Shown: positions 21,895 through 33,962, numbered from the stretch's first letter. The stretch: 64,000 nt of DNA from Topomyia yanbarensis (GCF_030247195.1 NC_080672.1:353708413-353772412); one strand, 5' to 3'. Program-made: numbers and translations. Notes: generated from the sequence alone by a model not told the origin.

Positions 21895-23090
21895 GGCGAG
21901 AACGGCGCCGGTGCACAGTGGCTCAAAACAGCGTTTTGAGGTACTTAATTCACTGGAGTCAAAACTGTCCATATTAGCGATTTCACATATTCTACAATGT
22001 TTGTGTGTGTAAAAAGCGCCATCTTTTTGATATTATTTTTTTTTTTAAATTGATCATAGTAGGCTACAGAAAATTTAACTTTTGAACTGAAAGAGATAGC
22101 GCTTGGCTGTCTTCGACAAAGTTGTAGAGGAGAGTATTTTTATAAATTTTGCAGAAGACATGTTGCCTCGGTCACTCATAGTAATCGAGTTATGAGAAGT
22201 TCTCTATGGTGAACTCCTTCATTTCCTATTTTTACTCATAACTTTTTTATTTCAAATTTTTCGCATTAACAATGTTCTAAGGTATTTTTTATCATCATAA
22301 AACACACAACTTTTCTGAAGAGACCAGATAGCTGTGAATGCTGTGTAAAGACTTATAGCTGATTTTGATTTAATTTTGGCCTGTTTTTGAACCCGTGTGA
22401 CCTCACTATCGGCAAAAATTGTAATTATGCTATCAATTATTCTAATAGGTTTCACCTACAAAACGAAGGTAAAATTGTTTGTCCATAAGTACTCGTTCAA
22501 AGTTATGTTATGAGTTAAAGTTATGAGTAAAAATAGGAAATGAAGGAGTTCACCATAGAGAACTTCTCATAACTCGATTACTATGAGTGACCGAGACAAC
22601 ATGTCTTCTGCAAAATTTATAAAAATACTCTCCTCTACAACTTAGCCGAAGAAAGTCAAGCGCTATCTCTTTCGGTTCAAAAGTTAAATTTTCTGTAGCC
22701 TACTATGATCAATTTTTTTAAAAAATAATGTTACCAAAAGATGGCACTCTTTACACACACAAACATTGTAGAATATGTGAAATCGCTAATATGGACAGTT
22801 TTGACTACAGTGAATTAAGTACCTCAAAACGCTGTTTAGAGCCACTGTGCGGTGAGCGTGATCGTCACCCCTCCAGTTGGTCTGGGTTCAATCCCAGCCG
22901 AAGTCGTTGAGATGTTTCTGAGCTGAAAAAAATCTGAGATCTCACCTTCCTTCGGAAGGGAAGTAAAGCTGTTGGTTCTCGGTCTATGAGTTCATGAGTC
23001 GATATCTAGTCCAGATAGCGGGAGGCCACCTCTCTGGCGTTTGGACTCGTGACAGAAATAGGCCGACGGAAAATAACTAGAACTAGAAAA
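21895..23090 (+). mobile_element. tRNA-derived SINE, split by a foldback element
   Basis: If 21914-22849 and one CGGTG are removed, the text reads GGCGCCGGTGAGCG, then TCACCCCTCC and GGTCTGGGTTCAATCCCAG. The last contains a good RNA polymerase III B box (GGTTCAATCC). The body (22900-23090, with CTATGAGTTCATGAGTCGA and GGAGGCCACCTC) has no ORF. This fits a tRNA-head SINE. Exact ends are uncertain. Confidence 0.55.
21914..22849. mobile_element. Transib-like foldback element with CACAGTG termini and 5-bp TSD
   Basis: Both ends start CACAGTGGCTC. Inverted arms of about 330 bp (21914-22248 and about 22516-22849) match closely and flank a 270-bp centre. It is flanked by CGGTG at 21909-21913 and 22850-22854. 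GC-rich 5-bp duplications and CAC(A/T)(A/G)TG termini are the known hallmarks of Transib, whose ends resemble the RAG signal heptamer CACAGTG. Directly after the heptamer is a small hairpin (CTCAAAAC/GTTTTGAG). No transposase is encoded. Confidence 0.72.
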
Positions 23091-24608
23091 AGAATATCAG
23101 GAGGCGAAGTCTCGTTCGAGGTAGTTCGTTTTTTCTCTCGTTAATTTTTTCGAGAGTTGCACTGGTTGGACCATTTGCGGCAAACTTCCGGTGGTAGAAT
23201 ATGGAGTACTATAGGAGTGGATTGGTGGTCCAGCGATCCCGAAACTATTTTATCATAATTTCACAGCTCGCTAAGAAAGGAAATTTCTTCGTGACGGTAT
23301 GAACAGTTCATTTGGCCGGCCTACCATTGCTGGATAGTGGTATTCGGAAGTAGTTCCAGCTGTCACCGCACTAAGGATTTTTGGCAGTTTTACGTGCCGG
23401 TGCGTAGTGCGGACAGCACGTTCGACCGTTGTGCTGGCCAGCGGTCAACAGCCCCATCAGTCATCGTACAACGTAAGGCATTCTTCACTAATGACTAACC
23501 AGAGTCACTTTGGTCGTTTGACCAGCTACGGCGGTTCTTGATCTCATATAGGCAAAAACTGAAGAATATTCAAAAGGTGCTGAATATTTCAGAAATCTAA
23601 TTTGTATTTTGATCCCAAATATCCTTGAAATACATGAATTTTATTTTTTGATCGAAATCGACTTGTTGGGACTTTTTGCTCCTAAAAAGAAAGGTTTTGC
23701 AATCATTCTGAAATCGAGAACCTCACCACCCCCTCCCTCATCACGTCTTTTTTACTAAGACAGGTTTGTTGAAATTTTAAAAGAGGCGTAGCTAGTGAGT
23801 CAACGAGCCAATTGAACTAATATATTCTGATTACTGAATTCTGATTCCTATGGGATGATGCTGCGGGGTACACCTCCCCCCCCACCCCCTAAATCCCCTC
23901 ACCTGCCTCACACCTCCCCCATTCCTATCGCTGTTCCCTTCGAAACCCTGTCCCTCACACCCCCCTTCCCATCATCTAAATATGGCAGGGGTGCAATTGA
24001 GGATTACAGTCCCCCATTCACAACTCGACTCTCTCCATCACACTCCCCCGTCACGGCGATCGCACAATATTGCTAGTAATTGAAAAATACTGGACCTTAT
24101 TAATATTAACTGCAGAGATGTTATCGAGATTTTTGGTACCAGTACTACTACTACGATCCCAGTATCCAATTGCTGTCCCCGAGTCAGAATTCCTCATCTG
24201 CGAAAGCGCGTAAATACGAACCACCTCTTCTCTTTCCCACTTCTAAACTCCAAGTCCTTCCCATCACACGAGTGTTTTATCAAGGCATACTAAGACGGTT
24301 TGATTAGCCATTTGATAGTCCTGTTCCGGTTTGAATTAAAACTAATTAAGGTAATACAAATTGTGAAGGACCTGACAAAACAGTATTTAGCCGTAACCGA
24401 AATTATAAAGGAAAAACTAAACAAGATTCATGCTGTTTTGTCTGATCTGAAGCGAGCAAATACCTTACGATCAGCTCTTTATGTCAAAGTACCGCGTATA
24501 TTTTCTGAATGAGACGTGGAGATTGAGGGTGTGGTCATCCAGTCGGGTCATTGTTTCAGCTAGTTTTTTTTCTTCTACTGAAAACAGTTTATTTCCATAG
24601 TCCAGTAT
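23091..24608. other. Unassigned sequence with C-rich patch
   Basis: 23150-23520 is GC-richer and resembles the 5' region of some retroelement, but nothing specific. 23855-24075 is C-rich; the proline-rich ORF there is a compositional artefact. No gene is supported. Confidence 0.35.
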
Positions 24609-27300
24609 ATAATAAAAACCTGTTTTAATCCACCTAGCGGTGCAATTGTGCCTTTCTCAATCATGAACAGTAGGATTTCATGGATGGTTATGTTCATTAT
24701 AAATTGTCTAATGTATGTAGTACATTTTATTATACATTACATGACAACTATATACAAGCAAAAAGAAGACGAAAACTTTAACCATCATAACCAGAAATCG
24801 TCGGTTTGAGACATAGTTTGGTTGCCTTGATCAGTTGATGGAAGAAGAAATGTAATGCTCGCACCATGTGCAGAACAAATATTTTATGTCCAAAAGGTTT
24901 AAACACCAAATCGGTCAAAAAGTCCATCTTTGTCAAAAAATATTGAGATAATATAGAATCTCCATGTTTTATGCATTTTAGAGATATTGGGCATTGAAAA
25001 TACGAATTCGATTTTTGAAATTTCATGGGATCATTCCCATTGAAAGCCATTTAGTTCCGGCTTATATGGAAAATTTATATGTCACTGGACGGTTCAGTCT
25101 ATATTTGCAGAGTCATATAGCTAATTCGCATAAAATTTAATAGACGTCTATGGGAATAATATACCTTTCATTTGAGACTAAGTATGTGAAATTCGGACCA
25201 ACCATCTCCGACAAACTGATATGAGTTTGTTAATTTTGATGGGTGGACACTTTTCAGTGGCACTTCCGGAACTGTCTATGATGGTCAATGTGGTAAACGA
25301 GACTTCGGTTGGCCCCCAGCGACCTAGAACTAAAAATGCAAGTTGTTTCTAGCGAAATTTTTACCTTTGTGCATTCATGGCAGTATCGCTTTGAATCGGA
25401 ATTTTCTATGTGACCGCACGCCACAATCCGGAGCTCCGAAACCGTAAGTCGGATCGGAATGAAATTCAATAGCAGTTCATGGGGCTATAAAAGCTGTCTG
25501 AAAGACTAAGTTTGGTTTAATCGGTCAAGCCGAAAAACCGATGGAATTATTTGCCCAAAGCTACTTTGAATGATTGTAAAGGACCTAGAACTAAAAATCC
25601 AAGCAGTTTTGGTCACATTTAAAAAACTTCACCTCGATACATTCATCGCAGTATCCGGTGATATCGGGAGTTTATGCGTAATCGTACTCATCACCCTGGA
25701 ATTCATTAACTAGAAGTTGGAAGCGTTGTATCTTTCATTTAAGTTTATGAAAATCGGTTGAGAAAATTTCGAGTAACCGATGTCGACAAATTTTAATAAG
25801 ATTTTCTACGTAACCGTGTTCTTCAACTCGTAACACCAGAAATAGACGTCGCATCAAAATGAAATTCAATTGCAGCCGATGGGAATATTATACAGAAATA
25901 GGCAACAAGTTACTTAAATTTACAAATTCAAGCAATTTGGCACATGTTCTAACAACATTTTCACCTTTCAAGTATCTGTGATATAGTTTTATATAAGTAT
26001 TTTCTGTGCGTTCTCACTTATTCTTCCATAACACCGGAACAGGAAGTCGGATTAACATAGCTTTCATTTGAGACTAGGTTCGTAAAAATAGGTTTAGTCA
26101 TCTTCAAGAAATCGATGTGCAGGTGCACATTTTATTAGTAAGTGTGCACATACACATATATAGATAGGAAAACATGGGGAGACTTGACCAGGTTTTCAGC
26201 TAAAACTGCATAAATCTCTAAAAAAGCCTTTAATCCCCCAAAAATCATTCAGATATAATGCGCAAAGTTATTGCGCGTCTTCATGATTTTTTGCAGAATT
26301 TTTAATTCAATTTTTGAAAAGTTACAAAAGTTTTTCTGTGATCGTTTTTTCTGGTCAAGTCCCCCATTGCGGGGAGACTTGACCAAGGTGTGGGGAGACT
26401 TGACCAAGAGAATTTTGAAAAATCATAACAAAAAATAATGACTTAAAACATACTGTAATTATTTTTTCCCTATTGTCGAGATCCTTAGGTAGCAGTAAAA
26501 AATATAAAAGAGTTGCATTTGATAAATTTTGATTTTTTAAATGCATTTCTTTTTAAGGATTAACTGTACTGCTTGCATTGCATGTTCACACGTCACGAAA
26601 TCAGTCCTACTATTGCTAACTTTGCTTACAAATTTTAAAATATAAAGACTTATGTTTGGGGTGGGATTTTTTTATGACGTGATTAACATTAACAGTAGGT
26701 ACCAAAGCATAATAAATATTAGGAATTTTGTATCTTTCTTCAACTGATCGCCACTTGGTCAAGTCTCCCCATAAAATCTTGGTCAAGTCTCCCCAACATT
26801 AGTTATTGCGTTCAATTTCTTTCGAATTCTAGTAATAACTATTCCAATGTTCCAGTTTATGTAAAATCATTTCACTGCTTCGCTTAAAATGGTATATTAG
26901 TCCTTTAATAGTAATTAGTAGTCGAGTAGATATGTCCATACAAAGATTGATAAAAAATTACATAATTTAATGCAAATTTATTAATCACGAAATATTTTCT
27001 GCAAGGAAAGGATTTTTTACTCCAAACTTTCAAAATTACCTTAAGGGAACGAAACAAGTATAAAAATATTTTTGAAAATAAATTAAGAATCGAATAGAAG
27101 ACGCCATAGCCGAAAATAGAATTTTGAGCTAGGTCAAGTCTCCCCATGTTCCCCTACACCTCCACGCACATACTCACATATAGGCATTTTTCGATCTCGA
27201 TGTACTGACTCGAATGGTATATGACTTGGCCCCTTCGGCCCTCGATAAGCAAGTGGGGTTTCAAACAACTGCATAAGCTTGTTGTATGCGGTAGGCAAAA
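24609..27300 (+). repeat. Composite interspersed repeat, copy 4, with nested TA element
   Basis: Starts AAAAACCTGTTTTAATCCACC-like at about 24612. At least four degenerate modules follow (AATTCAATAGCAG-type blocks near 25136, 25461 and 25858). The microsatellite region is interrupted by the TA element at 26165-27156 and then resumes with CACATACTCACATATAGGC and TCGATGTACTGACTCGAATGG. Confidence 0.75.
26165..27156. mobile_element. TA-flanked element with reiterated GGGGAGACTTGACC word
   Basis: The left end TAGGAAAACATGGGG and inverted right end TAGGGGAACATGGGG both continue into GAGACTTGACC. The word GGGGAGACTTGACC is repeated near 26178, 26370 and 26392 forward and inverted near 26757, 26782 and 27132. 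The interior is AT-rich and noncoding. It sits inside composite copy 4. Confidence 0.75.
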
Positions 27301-29241
27301 AGCTGCAAAATCAGCCAAGTTCCAAAAATCGATTCCACTTAATTTTTCCGTTGGAGATCAATCTCTACGTTCCATGCATTTTAAAGGTGTTTGCAATCAA
27401 AAATACAAAAATACATAAATACGGTTCTTGAGCTTTATTGTATTGCCTGCTTTGAAAATTTTCCAATTGTGGTTTATATATGGGAATTTCATATATGGCC
27501 GAACAATTCAGTCTATATTTCCGAAAGAATACAACCGATCCGTAGAAAATTTTACAGCAGTCTATGGTGATGGTACATATTTCATTTGAGGCTAAGTTTA
27601 TGAAAATCGGCTTAGCGATCTCCGAGAAATCGATGTGAATTTGTTTATTTTGAAAGATGACCATTTTTCTCGAGAATGCCGGAACCGTCTGTGGGAGTCA
27701 ATGTTGCCAAACAGGCATTGAATTTCCGTTAGTGGACTAGAACTACAAATCTAAGCAACTAGACTCACAATTTCGTAAATTGTTCACCTTTATACATTAA
27801 TTGCTGTAGGGGAGAGAGGGTAACGGTGGATCAGCAGGAACTATGAAACAATCGCAATAAAATCATAATGCATGAACATAATCGTCTCATTCCCTCATAT
27901 TTCATGGTTTCTAATTCTGTACACGTGTTACTATATTTTGGAAGATTTCTGATAACTCTATCTCTTTTAATGGATATTTGTTTGTTTTATAACAGTCAGA
28001 GTAAATTTGCCATAAAAATCATTATTTCATTTTTATGAGTTACCGTTCACCAGAAAAATATTTATTCTACTGTTATTTGTAGCCAATTTTATGCTCAACA
28101 TTTGCCGCGAACAAAGTTTTTTGGTAACTTGTCATGGTTCTGTGCAATTTGACAATCTTCATAAATAGACCCATTGGGTAGCTGTGAAACGATGATATAT
28201 GGGGAACAGTGAAAATTTCTTGTCTTTGTGATCTATATTAAAATGTGAATGGGTTCCGATTTTCCACGATAAATACATTTCATTAAATGGAAAGTTTGTC
28301 AATTTGGGCAAGTTTTGTAGAAATTATCGCCTCTTTCAGGATTGCATCTTATATGCATATATGGTGGTCCGATGTTACGCGATGATATAGTGATATCTTG
28401 CGGAAACAAACAATTTGCGTCTCAAAATAACTTTAATAGGAAGCTTTAGGATCTTTATTCGTCAAAACAAAAGAATGAAATTCGCAAGTAGAATATTTCA
28501 CTGTAGACGACGTCGTGTTTCATAGTTCCTACCCATGGGGCTCACTGGTACATTTTACCACCGACTGTTGATTACCCAAAAAAAGTTATTTCCCGTGAAT
28601 TTTACCAGCTGGAAAAAATATATGCATTAGTCAACAACAGAGTGAAACTATGTATCACTTTTAGCTACACAAATAACATGTATTATCATCAAAATGAAAT
28701 CGTATAAAAAATGTGTTTCATTGTTACCCCCTCTCCCCTATACGTTAAAATCGGGGTTTTCGGTGAGCTCGTACTCATCACCCTATAATTCGAGAACCGG
28801 AAGTCGGGTACACCAAAAAATCAATAGCAGCCGATGGGAACGTTGCACCTCTCATTTAAGACTAATTTTGTGAAAATCGGTTCAGAAAATTCTGAGAAAC
28901 CAATGTGGACAAACTATAACTAGGTTTTCTATGTAACTGTACGTTTCAATTCGTAACTTCAGAACCGGAAATCAGAATTAAATGAAATTCAATAGCAGCC
29001 GATGGGGACCTTATACCTTCCATTCGCAATTAAGTATGTGAGAATCAGTTCAGCCATCTCCGAGAAAACGATGTGGACATTTTGTTATTATATCCGCACA
29101 TACACACATACATACACACACAGAGACATTTTCCGATCTCGACGAACTGAGTCGAATGATATGTGACACTTGGCCCTCCGGGTCTCGGTTAGAAAGTCGG
29201 TTTTTGGAGCAATTGCATAACCTTTCTATATGAGAAAGGCA
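27301..29241 (+). repeat. Composite interspersed repeat, copy 5 (5'-truncated)
   Basis: Lacks the CCTGTTTTAATCC end but matches the interior of copies 2 and 4 from about 27305. It ends with a (ACATAC)n stretch at 29085-29122, GACGAACTGAGTCGAATG, GGCCCTCCGGGTC and ATATGAGAAAGGCAAAA. It is interrupted at 27807-28740. 29242-29411 shows only AT-rich sequence with a short GTTAAAAC(A/G)TGTT inverted motif. Confidence 0.75.
27807..28740. mobile_element. TA-flanked element with GGGGAGAG(A/G)GGGTAAC ends
   Basis: The left end is TAGGGGAGAGAGGGTAAC and the inverted right end TAGGGGAGAGGGGGTAAC. Removing it with one TA restores the colinear host repeat (ATTGCTGTA then TACGTTAAAATCGG), matching copy 4 at about 25640. 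The interior is AT-rich and noncoding. Confidence 0.78.
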
Positions 29242-29411
29242 AAAGAACAACAAATTTGCAATTGATGAACTATGTTCACACTACAGAGTTAAAACATGTT
29301 ATAATAATTAGTAACAAGAAAAATGTCCTAAAGATAGCGTTAAAACACGTTTTAACTCGTAGTGTGAACGTAGTATAAATTGTGTACATGTTTTAGTATT
29401 CTTTTATAACT

Positions 29412-30310
29412 TTTTGCCTTTCTCTTATAGAAAGGTTATGCAATCACTCTGAAAAACGTCAACCTAATCCCGGCCCGGAGGGCCGAGTGTCATATCCCAT
29501 TCGACTCAGTTCGTCGAGATCGGAAAAAGTCTGTATGTGTGTGTGTATGTATGTGTGTGTGTATGTGTGTGTGTGTATGTATGTGCGTATGTGTCAAATA
29601 GTGTCACTCATTTTTCTCAGAGATGGCTGGACCGATTTGCCCAAACTTAGTCTCAAATGAAAGGTGCAACCTTCCCATCGGCTGCTATTGAATTTTGGAT
29701 CGATCGGAATTCTGGTTCCGGAATTACGGGTTTCAGAGTGCGGCCACACAGAAATTTCTCATAAAAACTATAGGAAAAATTAAAAATAGAATTTTTTTTT
29801 CGACTCGCATAAGGTTTCTGGATTTTAACAGGGGCGTAGTTGATGGTTTACGGAGAGGGGTTACACTCCCCCCCCCCTCTACTGTTCACTCCCCTTCTTT
29901 AAAAATCTCCTTAAATCACCCCTCAGACCACCACCTCATACCCCTCCCTTTCAACCCCATCATCTTTAAACCACCACTATATTACAAAGCATACCAATTT
30001 AAGCTGGAGAGTCGTTCGTTCATGGGAATTTCGCCCTCCTCACATACCCATCCCCGCATGACAAAATGAGTTAGCAAGCAGATAACATTGATCTAATGCT
30101 GATTAGGCTAATGGAGTATGATATTTTTTTGTTTCAAGTGTTTCACCGTCGACACGTAGCTCATCAAGTTCGTGGCTGGCATGCCATTGTGCAAAGTGTA
30201 CTAAGAATGTAATGGACATTTCCACAATTATGTTGAACATAAAAAGCCTCCGTGCCATAGTTTAGAGAAATGAGAAAGGCACAATTGCACCGCTAGGTGG
30301 ATTAAAACGG
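29412..30310 (-). repeat. Composite interspersed repeat, copy 6
   Basis: An inverted, close match to copy 1: GCCTTTCTCTTATAGAAAGG at 29417, the (TG)n/(TATG)n tract at 29531-29590, the C-rich block at 29860-29950, and GCACAATTGCACCGCTAGG to GGATTAAAAC at the end. It lacks the extra internal 3' unit seen in copy 1. Confidence 0.8.
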
Positions 30311-31500
30311 TTTTTTTCTTTTTTTTATTTGGGCCCAAATGCGGTAGCTCGACGAGGCCGATTGTTTGTTTTTTTTACAATAAATAAAAAAAACAGCTAT
30401 GTAAATTTTTTGGTCTCGTTCAGGCGCAGCTTTCTGCTGCGTGTTGAGATCCTTTTTCTAGGGGGCGAAATATTGCCAGTGTTGTCCACTGCAATTTGAG
30501 GTTCGATCCGTTTGTCTTCTTTCGCGTTGTCGTTCATGTCCATGTCCTCATCCGTACTACTTTCCTGGTGCTCGCGGTCAGATGTTCCAGTTTGTGTCTT
30601 ACTCTTATCGGTCGTTATTGTATGTTCGTATTTTTCGGCATTCGTTTATTTGTTGCTGTTACTGGTTGTTGGTGCTTGATCCGGAGATGTTGGTTTTGCA
30701 GCTGTTAGTGGTTTAGCGTAAGATGGTTGTGTGCTGCTTTCAGTTGGATTTGAGTTTTCCTTAACAGTTTCAACGCAAGGTTTTCCGAGGTGCAGCTTCT
30801 TCGTGCAGAACTGGCACGTAGGAATTTGCCCTGGGTACGTGACTAGTGATGTCTGTTGAATGAGAGCATCGTCCCTTCCTAACACTGTGAAGCTTAAGTA
30901 AGAGGGAATTGGCTTGGTCACACGCATTCTCACCACACGAACACCGTTAGGGATTCCCGGGAAAAAATTCCTCCATGTATCATGTGTAACGGTGTCTACT
31001 TCTCCGTATTTTTGCAAGCATTTTTTAATCGCGCCGTCAGGGGTACGCGTGGCCAAATCATGAACCCGAACTTCTACAGCGCCGTTCTCGATGTATACGG
31101 GAATGCTATATTAACATTGCCGCATTCGGCAGTGTGCTGCATGTTGTTTCGCGAGGCGAATGACTCAGCTTGGTTAATGTTGTTGAACGAAATCAGGACG
31201 CAATGTTTGATATGATGCATTTGTAGGGCTTTCACTTCAGCCAGATTGAGTTCCATCTGCACTTTTAATAACTGTTCCACTTCCCGAATGGCTGGTCTTA
31301 CGGGGCATTTTGAAAAATCAACAGCAACACAGTTCGGCCGCATCTGGGTTGCTTTTTGCTGGGCACCGTCACTCATCACTAAATCGCACAGTAGGTATAG
31401 GCTATTGTTATATGGACTGCTTGTGTGATAGGCACCGATTGATTTTTAGGTAGAATTGACTGTTTCACTTGCGCGGGACGATTTTTTGCTTCTGCTCAGG
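30311..31500 (-). mobile_element. ORF1-only non-LTR retroelement, copy 1
   Basis: ORF1 (next entry) is followed within about 85 bp by GAGCTACCGCATTTGGGCCC and an A-rich end abutting the composite repeat. No ORF2 lies between. The ORF1 copy at 40479 has the same plan. Confidence 0.6.
30397..31379 (-). pseudogene. LINE ORF1 (gag-like, CCHC) with frameshifts
   Basis: It starts MMSDGAQQKA at 31379. Homologous text spans three frame segments: 31379 to about 31100, about 31096 to 30646, and 30645 to 30397. This implies a frameshift near 31100 and another lesion near 30646. The N-terminal part (AVDFSKCPVRPAIREVEQLL, HHIKHCVLISF) and DTWRNFFPGIPNGVRVVRMR are typical of mosquito LINE ORF1 nucleic-acid-binding proteins. 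One CCHC knuckle CQFCTKKLHLGKPC (CX2CX4HX4C) follows. The tail carries TSDREHQ and a basic PRKRISTRSRKLR end. The role in active elements is RNA binding and RNP formation. This copy is dead. Confidence 0.8.
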
Positions 31501-32439
31501 GCGAGATGTGAAGACAAACTGTGTCTTTTATAACTTGTCTATTGCGAAACTGTTTAATATTCATATTTAATGATGTTCAAATAATGTTTAAAATTGGCAT
31601 TTCTAATAATTTGCCGTCAATACATTTAAACTCCCACAACCTCTTCTTTCTAAACTAAATGCAATCTGTATTCTCTAATCCCTATGTTAAATGATGATGA
31701 TAAGATCTATAAGTATCAAGTTGAGACGATTATTGAGAATATGGTTAAGATACTTGAAGGCTAACAATTTCGTTCGGTATTGTTCGTAGATGACTCCGAT
31801 TCCGTTCGAGTGACCTCCATCGAATCTGCTTTACCTAACGGCTATATTGATAAAGTTCGTCAGCCTGTGCGTCATTTTTGTAGCACTGATCACGAGCTAT
31901 CCAACAACACATTTAACAGAGCCTGTTAAATGTGTTTGTTAGCCGCAAAGGTACCTGGGTTCCCGCAAATTACAATTGTCATAACTATGGATTTGGATAG
32001 TTTTAAATGTTTTGGATCCAGCAACTAGTCCACTTTTTGATTCTGTGGAATTGAACCGAATTAATGTATCTGGTTCTTGAAAATCCGGATTTTCCGGAGT
32101 AATGTTCCAGTCCCAAGGTATCATCTGTGAATTTTAATAATATGCTTGCAATATGGGTATCATAACTCTTCAAATTGTTTCAGAAGTCTGTTATTTATCG
32201 TAAGAGGACCAAATGGCAATTTGACCTCGGAACGGCCACTGACGGCCCCATGGGGACCTGCTCCGGAATGTCCGGTCCGGGGTTAAAATCAAACCATGAG
32301 ATACTGTCAAACAGAGTTGAATTTTTAAAATAGATTCCTTGTGCCATTGGTCCACGCGGCCGGAGACAACCGCCTCCGACCACAATTCGTATCGCCCGAT
32401 TGCTATGCTTTCTTGAGTCAGGAAATCGATACAGAAAGT
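31501..32439. other. Unassigned sequence
   Basis: AT-rich. Contains a perfect 14-bp hairpin at 31906-31936 (AACACATTTAACAG, loop AGC, complement). No gene. Confidence 0.4.
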
Positions 32440-33510
32440 AATCTTGCGACGTCTCGACAATTGGATCTGGGCGAACGGCTTGTTATCAGACACGCAATTT
32501 GGTTTCGCAAAAACAAGGGAACAAACGATTGTCTTGCGCTGCTTTCATCGGAAACTCAACTGGCATACTTGGACATTAAGGAGCATTTTGATTCTGTATT
32601 AATTTAAGTTTTCTTGGGTAAATTTCATCAGCGTAACCTTTCAACAATTCTTAACGACTATTTGTACAATTCGTTGTCAGAAAAACACAAAACGTCTCGA
32701 AAAAGTTACATGGATCTTCCATAAGTCCCAATGTCTTGCTAACTCATAAACGCTAAGATGAATCGCATATGATAGCGTGGTTTCTGTCTCAGGACTGTAA
32801 ATCTAAATATCGAGTTCTCTACGGAGTAGACCACTGGTCGTTTATTGTGGGGAGCGTGTTCTACCTCAACTTCAGATTTTGCTGATGGACAGAATGATCG
32901 CCCTAGGTTTAACCTCGGATTCTGGTTCGTCTCTAAAGGTACGTGGGGAGGATAAAAGCTATCTGATCACTGAATACCATGAAAGGATTAATTTCCTTCT
33001 TACAATTACTGATTATCGGTGGGGTGATCATTCGGGAGACCTGGTTGTATCGAAAAACGATGCTATAGGTGATGTAACACATATGTTGCTGGAATCTCTA
33101 AGCGCATTACAAGGAAAACAATATCACTTGACCATGGTATGGATCCTTGCTTATTCTGCAATTCCAATAAAATGGGCATTTTAAACGGTGATATTTTCGA
33201 AATACTTGTCATTTTCTATTAATTTATCAGTATATCCCCTCAGAGAAGGCATAATAGTTGGCAAAACTCATTTAACGAACAGAGATCCGGGATGGTTGCT
33301 AAATAACAGTAACCTCAAGTTATCGACAAAAGCATGGATCAACGGGTTGAATGTAAGTCGGGATTTCATACTCGTGATGTCCAATCACTTTACGCTCGAC
33401 ACCCATGTAATTCGTGTTGATCTTTCTCTTAGTAATCTGGCTTTATGGTGAGGATGACAAGACATCGAGCACGTTGTTTGGTCGTGTGTTGGATAGCGTG
33501 GCTACTCATT
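32440..33510 (+). pseudogene. Heavily decayed LINE ORF2 (RT-RNase H), same family as 9965-13450
   Basis: Fragments in several frames align in order with the ORF2 at 9965: KGTNDCLALLSSETQLAY and LDIKEHFDSV (RT motif A area), ILNDYLYNSLSEKHK, ERINFLLTITDYRWGDH, TMVWILAYSAIPI (degraded RNase H), SRDFILVMSNHFTLDTH and QDIEHVVW near 33460. Many stops and deletions; motif C is not found. No linked ORF1 is on this strand. Confidence 0.75.
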
Positions 33511-33589
33511 CCAGATCGTAACAGCAAATATCTTGCCTGGCCAGACCCTCTCTTACATGTTGTTGATTCACCATTTGCTAAACTATGGG

Positions 33590-33726
33590 GGTTTTTCATT
33601 GAAAAAACCCGGGGCGGTGGATTGCACCGGTGTTTCATTTTCTAGCAGAAGAGCAGGATTCCCACTTCTGCTAGAAAGTGCAAAACCAGTGCAATCCACT
33701 ACCCCGGTGTTTTTCAATGAAAAAAG
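33590..33726. repeat. Inverted-repeat hairpin, about 137 bp
   Basis: TTTTTCATTGAAAAA at the left edge and TTTTTCAATGAAAAA at the right enclose matching arms with GTGGATTGCACCGG / CCAGTGCAATCCAC and CTAGCAGAAG / CTTCTGCTAG. Probable MITE remnant or foldback. Several short ORFs over it are shadows of the palindrome. Confidence 0.7.
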
Positions 33727-33911
33727 ACATAAATATACAAGTTTTTTTCCTTTTCTTTTCTTGTAATCATTGCTCACCCTCTATTCCCTGCTCCAAATGG
33801 TACGCTCTTTCAATGTTGAAATATTCTTTTAGTTAGGGTTGAATCAGATGATCAATGTTTTCTCCGAAGTCATAGACCGTTTTCTCCAAAACCAAAATTA
33901 TAGTTCAAGAA

Positions 33912-33962
33912 CGTTGCGGTTACAAAGCAATAGTATTTTGCGGTTACAAAGCAATAGTATCG
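33912..33962. repeat. Short direct duplication
   Basis: GCGGTTACAAAGCAATAGTAT occurs twice, adjacent. Confidence 0.8.

Noticed and set aside
22850..22920. Possible tRNA gene
   Set aside because: Has a B box but no cloverleaf; the sequence continues into a SINE body.
23855..24076. Proline-rich 73-aa ORF
   Set aside because: Caused by a C-rich tract; similar tracts occur in composite repeats.
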